From the NCBI GenBank assembly GCA_910592205.1, contig CAJVPJ010000380.1, forward strand, positions 1 to 26,656: a DNA stretch of 26,656 nucleotides. The letters are read 5' to 3'. Made by a program: the position numbers and the translations under genes. The notes below the pieces were generated by a model that was not told the origin of the DNA, made no database searches, and worked only from the letters and a program-made list of their open reading frames with translations. Below are positions 19,277 through 26,656 of the stretch, piece by piece; the first letter of the stretch is position 1, and every line of letters begins with the position of its first letter. Origin of the DNA: Paraglomus occultum (taxonomy: Eukaryota > Glomeromycota > Glomeromycetes > Paraglomerales > Paraglomeraceae).

Positions 19277-19438
19277 TCACACTGGAGAATCCTCCATCAC
19301 TTTCTGTATTGTTGTAGCTGCCTCCTGCGTCGTTATAGGCTGAATTAATCTTGTTGTACTGGAGACATCACTGACATTGTCTGGTGTGTTCCGCTGAACA
19401 TCAGCTCCTCTTGTCGGGTGACTGTGTATGTTGCACAT
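19277..19438 (-). CDS. 53-codon ORF, unrecognised
   Basis: ATG at 19438-19436, TGA at 19279-19277. The product begins MCNIHSHPTRGADVQRNTPD and continues with LIQPITTQEAATTIQKVMED: hydrophilic, with balanced composition unlike AT noise. It lies on the same strand upstream of the Helitron relic and may belong to it or to an older gene. A second minus frame over the same bases is also open, so the frame choice is uncertain. Confidence 0.25.
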   Translation of the reverse strand: MCNIHSHPTRGADVQRNTPDNVSDVSSTTRLIQPITTQEAATTIQKVMEDSPV

Positions 19439-19440
19439 TC

Positions 19441-20550
19441 AAATACAATGAAACTTTTTATCCTATCCCCAGTTTAAAATATCTCCGGTCAATTAATAAT
19501 AAACTTTCTATGTTAATGTATCCTTTTACCTTTAAATAAGAGTGACTATAATATGATAATAACAACAACGATAATAATTATCATATTACGGAATCGAAGG
19601 GGAATATATTCTAATTTAAGTGGACGAACTTCGATTAAACAAATTACGCAACTATTACCATATTAATCATAGACTCTCGTTCCCGCTTTCCGCGCGTAAT
19701 TGATGAATAATATTCTACATCTTTAATGAGCCGTTTATACAGCTTCAAGTGAGCCATTCATAAGTATATCTGGCTAATAAAGTAAATTAATTTCAAAAGT
19801 CTTTGGATAAAAACCGTATCAATATCAACAATTGCGAAAGACTTGTGGTAAGTTCGAATACATTTTAATGTTAAATGCGATTTCGTTATTCTACGCGTTT
19901 TTTGGTTAGACTTTATCAGGCGTTGAATCTTTGCACTGATGTAATATCATTAGTACTATGTGTACAATTAGACTTTTGGCAGATTTCTGCTTGTGACCTT
20001 GTTTACTCGGTAACGGGAGATCTGACGAGGACATTGTCGTTACCAGCGGTAATATTCATTTCTTATCTACTAAGGCTATTAATTTTTTGTTGGTATGTGT
20101 TACTGCTGTGCTTGCCACGTCAAAGATCTGTTTGATACACAGCGCAATATTTTCTTTTACGAATGGAAAACTTGGGTGAAATTTCGTGAAAAAGGAAACG
20201 TGTAACATGAATAAATACCTGATTATTGATAATCTTAGTAACCATTGTCACACGACGTTATGTTCTCATATCTTTACAATAATAACGTCGTTCGTCATAC
20301 GAACACGTAACTATACGTGACGCGAGAATTAGCAGCGAAAATACTGTCAGAAAAACCCTTTGAAATTTCGACACAATTCCAGGGAATCTGTTTTGCTTCC
20401 AATCATGGTCCTTGTACCGCATGCCATCTGGGTAGTAAAGCAGTTCACGGTCTAATTCAAGTCTCGGTAGGCCAAAACTCTGCTTTCGTAGATTTGTAAC
20501 AAATTTTGTTTGTCATTCAAGCTTAAGCTCAGTTTGGACCCAAACGGTTT
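19441..20550. other. No supported gene
   Basis: The plus frame 19875-20135 (86 codons) is Leu/Cys-rich and hydrophobic, and 20317-20499 (60 codons) is short. Neither shows a family or splice support. A perfect ATAATTATCATATT-rich patch near 19550-19590 contains short palindromes. Confidence 0.3.
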
Positions 20551-20554
20551 TTGC

Positions 20555-20562
20555 TATATAAA
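20555..20562 (+). promoter_or_regulatory. TATA-box-like element
   Basis: TATATAAA in the context GCTATATAAAGG, in a GC-balanced stretch. The first ATG downstream is at 20646, 84 bp after the box, a normal spacing for a TATA-driven start with a short 5' UTR. It could serve the gene at 20769-21771. Confidence 0.35.
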
Positions 20563-20768
20563 GGTTTTAACTTATCACCCTTTAACTTCAAAGAAAAGAC
20601 ATCGTTCAGAGCTATTCTTTCCAAGCGTGCAACCACAACGTGTCGATGATATCAACCGAAGACTAGGATAGATAGGATAGGTAATCTCAATGAATTCCCG
20701 TATTTTGCATCAGACTTCGACAAATATGGATCGCACAGGTTAATAATTAATTTAAACAATTTTACAGT

Positions 20769-21771
20769 CTAATCAGAACAAGTTTACCTAATCGCGAAGC
20801 AGCAGCCCCGGAGAAAAGGCGGACGGACGAATATATCATCGCGAATTGGGTCATCCGCCGTATAATTTGTGACAACGATGACGGAATAAGGAATAGAGCG
20901 CTCTACGCCAACATTGAAGTTAGGCTATGTAAACTGCACGTAAACTTTGCAGTCGAGATTGATTCCGTCTTGGGACGTAAAGAGTTTGAAGGAGTACGTT
21001 TTACTGGCGTCAGACAATTATGAGTGATTCGTGGTGCAAAACTTTATCCAAAGTTGACCCATTTCGCTCATTACTTGGGATATAGTCGACAGCTTAGTTG
21101 AACAGCTTGTGGTCTTAACATCCAACGATTAAGATTACCTCATATAACTTTGTAGAAATGTATTATGACACTGAATTTATATGGCTTCTCATGTTTCTAC
21201 GTTTCTAACTGTATAATTCTTAGATTTAAATAATCGAGGTAACTCCTAAACCCGACAATCTACAAGCAATTCACAAATACAAGGACGATGGTATTGAACG
21301 AAGAATGAGAGGTATAAAGCGGGCGGATTCATTAATAGTCAATTAATTTGCATAGATAATGGTTTGCGATAATCTCAAAGATTGAAAGAGACCTTTACAA
21401 CAACATCCACGTCTTGCCATCAGTCGGCAAATTCCTATTTATTAATCTGCTGACATTGGTAAGCTTCTCAGAGTGAAATATAATGGCTGTGCTCATCCAA
21501 ACTGTATAATACATTTATCTTTTTCGTCTCCTCTTCACAGAGAACTCACATCCAACGACCAAGACAATCTGTGCAAAGCATCAATTTTGTAAGATCATCC
21601 CAAACCGGATGCTTCCGTCTTCAATACTTTTCTTTGTCAACGGTAATTGAGGCTAATGATTTATTACCTACCATTATCATTGTATGTAATACTGACTACA
21701 TGTTCATCTTACCGATTCAAGAGAAGATTGACGATAAAATCAACAATAATCCATTCTGTGGGGACGAGTGA
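20769..21771 (+). CDS. Spliced gene of unknown function, 3' exons
   Basis: Exon 1 (from 20768, after the acceptor AATTTTACAG at 20758-20767) is stop-free for 84 codons to TGA at 21021-21023. It begins LIRTSLPNREAAAPEKRR and includes GIRNRALYANIEVRLCKLHV. A GTACGT donor at 20994 keeps phase 0 with a second exon at 21541-21771. That exon has the best acceptor in the window (TTTTTCGTCTCCTCTTCACAG) and reads RTHIQRPRQSVQS to PFCGDE and TGA. The 547-nt intron is AT-rich. If the donor is unused, the gene ends at 21023. A 5' exon from ATG 20646 to a GTAATC donor at 20681 has the right phase but contains two in-frame TAG codons, so the true start is unresolved. No family is recognised. Confidence 0.38.
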
Positions 21772-22989
21772 TTGTAATAGCAGCCACCTGAAACTCAATG
21801 ACGGAAAGCCAGTCAATGCGGCAAGATGGTGGTCTGTCCAGTCAGTGATTGTCAGGAGCAGACTATAAGCTATAACTACTTTCATGGCTGCTTTGTCCCC
21901 TCTGATCCAAACGAATCTGAAAATTGAGGCAAGCGTTTAAATACAAAGCAGTGTTATTCATCTCTAAGAAGGCGCGCACAATGTAATTGAAATTGACTGA
22001 AATTGGATTCATTACAAAATAGAGAGTGAAGTCAATATTCTTTAGTTGAATAGAAACATGGGTATCTCAGTATCGTGAATTATCGAGAGATAACAATTGG
22101 TAATTGTTGTAATTTACATTCTCAAATCCGTTATGCGTAGACGATGTAGCACTATAAGGTATTGATTTCTATTTGATAAATATACTGCAAAATTTGCATT
22201 AACTCGCTCCTCTAGCCGGAAAGAGCTTAGCCTACATTTGAGAATGTATACAAAATTTAAGGTTTGTTCATTCCGTGGTTGTGTGACCCGGAAGTTCATT
22301 GAAGCCACTTGTATAGATTTATAGTAAACTCAGACCATATGTAATTTATTATGGTAACAGCTGTCCAATTTTATTGCTTTATTTAATAAAGCTCATATTG
22401 TGCTCTATTGCGATTCAGGTGCGTGATGGAAGCATACTCCGTTGCGAATCTAGACAAATGATCGATAATTGTGTCAGCAAATTTTCCCCATCTTCTTCGA
22501 TAGTGCACCAATTTTCACCTAACATACTTGGCCGGTCGAGAGGCGTTGGTCCTTTCATCAATTACCAACATATAATCGAATAATAATAGTTTATACAACG
22601 GATTGGGCAACCGTGCTTCACCACAGAAACCGCATCTATTGTCTGGGAAGTTCTGTCTCCGTTGTAAGAGAATGGACGTGACCAAGTTCGTTTGAGAGTG
22701 CAAGCTCATCGTGTTGTTCATAGGTCCCTGCACTTTCATGTAAGAACTGACGATTTTTATAAAGTTCTGATCGCCCTACAATCGATCCAATTCAGTATGA
22801 ATGATCGGTTCCACATGCTTTAGAGTACCTATTCCTACAACCTCTTTACGTACCTTCTGATTATCTGGGTTTCTAGTTTTAGAGCGCAGAATACGTTCTA
22901 ATGTCTACATCACTTCGCTTTTCTCCTTTTGTCAGTAGCCATACGATTTGTTGATAGTGATTAAAGAACATGCTTGTTCATGACGCGAT
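21772..22989. other. No supported gene
   Basis: Short frames only. The minus frame 22515-22739 has RCGFCGEA and could be a remnant of a Cys-rich finger, but this is too little to call. The plus frame 22374-22583 is unsupported. Confidence 0.3.
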
Positions 22990-23262
22990 TCAGTTGCCGT
23001 TTACGAAATAATATCCAAGCCATAAGAGCTGTTCAGTAAACCGAATTCGCTCGTAAGATAATCCAGTACGGGAATCCAAGGATGAGTGTTCACTTGCGTT
23101 TGATCTTGGAATGGCCCGCCCATACGTGTGAGTCGTTAGTCCTTTTTTTAGATACAATATACGCGCCCTGCCATAGAAATTAACGATTAGGAGTGTCGTC
23201 GTTCCTATAATAGAGCAATTCGCATCATCTGGCTTGCACGCGCAACGAGCCCACGGCACCAT
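22990..23262 (-). CDS. 90-codon ORF with Cys-containing N-terminus, unrecognised
   Basis: ATG at 23262, TGA at 22992-22990; the frame is open 11 codons further upstream (SIGGDTETP before the Met). The N-terminal part, PWARCACKPDDANCSIIG, has three Cys; a hydrophobic stretch (TTTLLIVNFYG) follows. The second half is Arg/Ser-rich. The local sequence is GC-richer than its flanks. It is on the same strand as the ORFs at 23.87-24.79 kb and might be a downstream exon of the same gene. The length is near the chance limit. Confidence 0.28.
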   Translation of the reverse strand: MVPWARCACKPDDANCSIIGTTTLLIVNFYGRARILYLKKGLTTHTYGRAIPRSNASEHSSLDSRTGLSYERIRFTEQLLWLGYYFVNGN

Positions 23263-23873
23263 CGGGGTCTCCGTATCACCACCAATACTTCAACACTACC
23301 AAGAGCAAGCCTAAGCATCCACATCCAATCAAGAGAAAAGAACAGAGTTGTTATGATTCATAGATAAATTAATGGTGCAAACGAATAAATACGTTGGCCA
23401 ATGCTCGTGGATCATGGGAATTTACATACCATTATTCAAATTTTCGGATACTCTTACCGGTGCTCGCAAGTGTAGTTCCCAATAAAACGATCATCGTTGT
23501 TGACGTATCAGTTTTAAGTCTGGGTAAGCCTCATGGTACTGTACATTGTACGTTGCATGTACGCTACGTCGTGTACAACCGACTCCTTCGTCGGGGGAAA
23601 CTCGTGTACTGAAATTGTAATCTAAAGTATAGTAATAGAATATTTTCAGCGCAAAACCAATTAGTATTGTTAACAGATGAAACCAGAATTGAATGCTTCC
23701 AAAACATTCCATATAGCTATGCACCATTTCCCATTGAAGCTATAATTGTATTTTGATGATAATAATACATTTACCATATGAATCTAGTAATAGAGGAAAG
23801 ACATTGGTTCTGATATCCCAACGTGCCCATTAAACTTCTGAGCGTCAATTGTCTCAAAGGTCGCGCCGTTTGT
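23263..23873. other. No supported gene
   Basis: Overlapping plus (23394-23612) and minus (23491-23727) frames are short and show no family signal. Confidence 0.3.
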
Positions 23874-24173
23874 TTATCGACTCGTGAGGGTTAAGCCAAG
23901 ACTGTAATACGTCAATGTGATACATTGCCCACGGAGCCCGTCTGCGGGCGGATAGTCAGGCATATAGGTAGTTGTGAACATCTCATTACCTCTAACAACA
24001 TATCCACCACCGAGTGTCAAGGCGCATGTTGTTGGTGTAAAGATCAATCGAGATTCTATGGCCTGCATTTTCAGAATGTAGTTGGAATGAATAATGATTA
24101 ATAATTGCTTGCGTTGAACTGTCACAGCAATACCTGATAGAAAATATAACATGCCCTGGACCATCGCCGTCAA
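23874..24173 (-). CDS. 99-codon ORF or exon, unrecognised
   Basis: The frame runs from codon 24173 to TAA at 23876-23874. The C-terminal two thirds (from MQAIESRLIFTPTT, through ALTLGGGYVVRGNEM, to QCITLTYYSLGLTL) has a Gly-rich, beta-rich composition with spaced Cys, typical of an extracellular or enzyme domain, but no family was identified. An intron is possible inside it (GTATTG near 24125, TTATTAATC branch-like motif, AAAATGCAG near 24062). The 5' flank carries a different open frame reading RFDGDGPGHVIFSI up to that donor, which would give an alternative exon. Confidence 0.35.
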   Translation of the reverse strand: MTAMVQGMLYFLSGIAVTVQRKQLLIIIHSNYILKMQAIESRLIFTPTTCALTLGGGYVVRGNEMFTTTYMPDYPPADGLRGQCITLTYYSLGLTLTSR

Positions 24174-24230
24174 ATCTCGCCCGTCATTACAAATAGTCCA
24201 TTACTAACATCCACCCGCAAGCTTCTAGAT

Positions 24231-24785
24231 TCAATAAAACATGAAGAAATGTTGTAAAAGATGCAGACTCGAGGACGCCTTCCCATTATAGTAGACAGTT
24301 CGTTCTGTGATAGGATTAAACTGATGGTATTGGTAAGCGAAGGGAGTTTGTTGTTGCGGCTGTTGCGGTTGCTGTGATTGATCCTGTTGTGATGATGGTG
24401 GTGGTGGCAATTGTTGCAGCTCTTGTTGCTGATCTGCGTACATGGTGGACGTAACAGGTATCACACACGGTCAGCCAGATAACCGAATTTTCCAACTTTT
24501 CTCGGCAATACTAAGACAGCAATAATTAATCTGTTGAGTGATAAAGTTACATGCGATTACTACATGATTTCATTAAAACACCAACTTACCCTGCGCTGAA
24601 CTCATTCGAACTTGATCCGTATTTATTGTAGTTCCATTACCAACATTATATTTAATACAGACTGCAGGCGCCGTCTGGCCGATCCGACGAAAAGATCCGC
24701 AGAACAAGAGAACCTGGATACAGAAAAGACAAGGTGGAATGACCAGTTGGTCGTGATCAGTAGCCATGCTTGAGATAGCTGCCAT
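24231..24785 (-). CDS. Two-exon Gln/Pro-rich protein gene (132 aa model)
   Basis: Exon 1 is 24785-24590, intron 24589-24434 (156 nt, GTAAGTTG donor, GTACGCAG acceptor), exon 2 24433-24231. The phase matches (G|AT) and the total is 399 nt ending in TGA. Exon 1 has a hydrophobic Cys-containing segment (PPCLFCIQVLLFCGSF) and then KYNVGNGTTINTDQV. Exon 2 opens with a Gln/Pro low-complexity tract (ELQQLPPPPSSQQ, QPQQPQQQ) and then YQYHQFNPITERTVYYNG. Tracts of this kind are common in transcriptional regulators and RNA-binding proteins, but no domain was seen. An acceptor-like TTTTCTGTATCCAG near 24719, behind TACTGATC, could mark an earlier intron, so the ATG is uncertain. Confidence 0.45.
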
Positions 24786-24990
24786 GCATAGCTTGTCGCT
24801 TTCAACCGCATTAGAGAATTCATCGAGGGCAAAAAGTTACTACCAACTATACACTTGCCGAATGTTACCGGAAAGCGCTTATCAACAATTACGGCAAGAA
24901 ACGCATTCAGTAAAAGCTGTAGGTCTTCTACAGCCAGCGATTAATTGGATCAAATCAAGTATCAAATTTGGGCACTGCAAATTCAAATAG
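24766..24990 (+). CDS. Antisense 74-codon ORF, doubtful
   Basis: The plus frame 24766-24990 reads ENSSRAKSYYQLYTCRMLPE and ends with KFGHCKFK. Its composition is protein-like, but it overlaps the 5' end of the minus-strand Gln/Pro-rich gene. It is listed because its residues are less AT-driven than those of most noise frames. Confidence 0.18.
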   Translation: MLEIAAMHSLSLSTALENSSRAKSYYQLYTCRMLPESAYQQLRQETHSVKAVGLLQPAINWIKSSIKFGHCKFK

Positions 24991-26580
24991 TACAATGACC
25001 ATGATCATGTGATTTGGTGTATTTGCACATAGTCGCGAACAGCATTTGGTTTTGCTACCACGTATGTATTTATTTTCTTGCGGAAAGAAATGTTATTTTC
25101 CGAAGTATTATCACATCGATATATTTTTTAAAGTTGCAAGTTGACCAATCATATGCTCTCCCATATTGTCACCGCGTATGTAAAAAAAGGCCCTAGTCTT
25201 TAATAATTCTGTATTTATTTATGTTATCAAACGCAGAAAAGTAATGTTTTGTTGTACACAATAAAGAAGTTCATTGTTTCCGTAGATGAGTCGACAATAC
25301 ACGCAGGGCACATTAATAATTTCGATTATTCGTTGTTTACTATTAATCGAATTGATACTATTACAAAAAAAGTTTGGTTTAAAATTTTTTTTCTACAAAC
25401 GTTTACGATCAATGCTTGTTATAACGGATTTCATTACAATAGAATCATTTACCAAAAAACTTCATTCTTGCCACAATTTTCGCATATTAAAAATAGCTTG
25501 CCATAGTGGATTTTTATGGAACGTGCGTTATTATCTGAACACGGTCTACTAGGAATGAGGACGGGGTTACAAGTCAGATGATCATTAATCGTATAGAGTA
25601 ATAGGCGCAGTATGACAATCATTCGTAAGTGAAAGAATTTTCGGCATATGTTTCAACTAATCCCACTGGCAAACCTTTTGCAACAGACGTTTTAGTGACT
25701 TGCACTTGTTTCAACAATAAAATGACGGATTGAATACCAAGAAATTGCATGATGTGTTGAAATGCTATAGTTGTACTGATCAATCCGTTTTATCAACATG
25801 TGCGGACACTCGCAAGTAAGACGCTATCAACGTTATCTTCTCACAGTACCATTTGATCATATGCAACTGTTGTACGTTGATACACTAACAATAAAGGCAA
25901 CTCTTAAACTTCATTGTTGATGGATCGAGTATTGTTTCTTGGGTTTCAATGCTATCACTATTGTTTTTTCCTGATCGGTATTGGGCTGAAAGCTGCCATG
26001 CTGCGGATTTTTTTTTTGTCATCAGTTATACTGCTAATTTATACGGTACACAATACTTTTTTTACTTCAGCAACTATTACGCTACTTTAACTCCGGTTAC
26101 TGTATACTGTATACTGTAGAATTATGCTTGGAAGATTTACTCTCTCAATACAACCAGTGTAATAATAAATCTTGCGAATTTTGCAAATATTATCATATTA
26201 TACAATATACCAAGTTGTCTGAATGCGTGATAAATACAAACACAATGGCGTTGTGATGCTCATATTATGTTGTAAATTAAGACTTTCAACCACATTAGAT
26301 ATTGTAATTTACGAATACAAATAAAGTATAATCTGATAACAGTATACAATAAAATCTGGAACAACAACTCCGGGATAACGTATGACAGATTATAATGGAC
26401 TTGACCGAAGCAGCATTGTTTCTTTTTTCGATTTAATAATAAAGAGAAATAGTGAGCAATGGCAGATAGCCCGAACGTCGCATGATTGGTGATCCAACTT
26501 CATGACGACGATTACACTTAAATACGCAGCCTCCCACTACCACATCAACTAATACAAATTACACAAGTATTACACTCAAA
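24991..26580. other. AT-rich terminal region, no supported gene
   Basis: Frames at 25014-25196, 25249-25506 and 25286-25552 are Ile/Phe/Lys-rich as expected from AT-rich DNA. A threefold ACTGTAT repeat lies at 26099-26119. Confidence 0.35.
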
Positions 26581-26656
26581 CAACACACAACACACAACAC
26601 ACAACACACAACACACAACACACAACACACAACACACAACACACAACACACAACAC
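26581..26656. repeat. Perfect (CAACACA)n heptamer satellite at the window edge
   Basis: Ten perfect 7-bp units plus six bases run to the last base of the window. The strand at the right end is C/A-rich (TGTGTTG on the other strand), the reverse of what a right-end telomere would show, so this is probably an internal satellite at which the assembly stops. Confidence 0.95.

Noticed and set aside
22515-22739. LINE reverse-transcriptase zinc-finger remnant (RCGFCGE, then a His/Cys pattern in another frame)
   Set aside because: Needs a frameshift, only two Cys align, and no RT or RNase H motif is found nearby.
25249-25552. Two overlapping 85-88 codon plus frames
   Set aside because: Overlapping frames with Ile/Phe/Lys/Leu composition expected from AT-rich DNA, no family or splice evidence.
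26656-26656. True chromosome end
   Set aside because: Repeat orientation is opposite to a right-end telomere and the unit is not a known telomere repeat.

Overview
This window looks like eukaryotic nuclear DNA. It is AT-rich and sparsely coding, has no bacterial-style operons, and no frame is open for more than about 220 codons. Several GC-richer islands sit next to AT-rich stretches that carry GTAAGT/GTAAAT donors, TACTAAT-like branch points and pyrimidine-CAG acceptors. Two recognisable families narrow the source. A broken Sel1-repeat gene lies near the left end, and a decayed Helitron RepHel N-terminal fragment lies at about 18.4-18.8 kb on the minus strand. Short introns with a Helitron and Sel1 repeats fit a TE-bearing early-diverging fungus (Mucoromycota/Glomeromycotina type), but other microbial eukaryotes cannot be excluded from sequence alone.

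Layout. 0-0.8 kb: a minus-strand gene runs off the left edge; its start codon overlaps a plus-strand ATG inside one palindrome, and a Sel1-repeat relic follows. 1.15-1.73 kb: a three-exon minus-strand small gene, with possible further exons up to 2.39 kb. 2.4-4.7 kb: AT-rich DNA with nothing convincing. 4.8-5.7 kb: a small basic ORF with a strong start context, then A/T low-complexity DNA, four tandem hairpins and a 57-bp tandem duplication. 6.9-7.55 kb: the longest stop-free frame, with 36-bp coding repeats. 9.4-10.45 kb: a two-exon plus-strand gene of unknown family, the best-supported multi-exon model. 12.5-14.5 kb: scattered minus-strand ORFs, including a Ser/Thr/Pro-rich one, and a G-rich GGT/AGT repeat. 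18.4-19.4 kb: the Helitron relic and flanking minus-strand fragments. 20.55-21.77 kb: a plus-strand spliced candidate with a TATA box upstream. 22.99-24.79 kb: a run of minus-strand exons, including a two-exon Gln/Pro-rich gene. Right end: AT-rich DNA ending in a perfect 7-bp satellite at the edge of the window.

Apart from Sel1 and Helitron no protein family was recognised, and I see no sign that the genes work as a pathway. All exon models are read by eye from splice motifs and phase. They are hypotheses, and confidence values reflect that.
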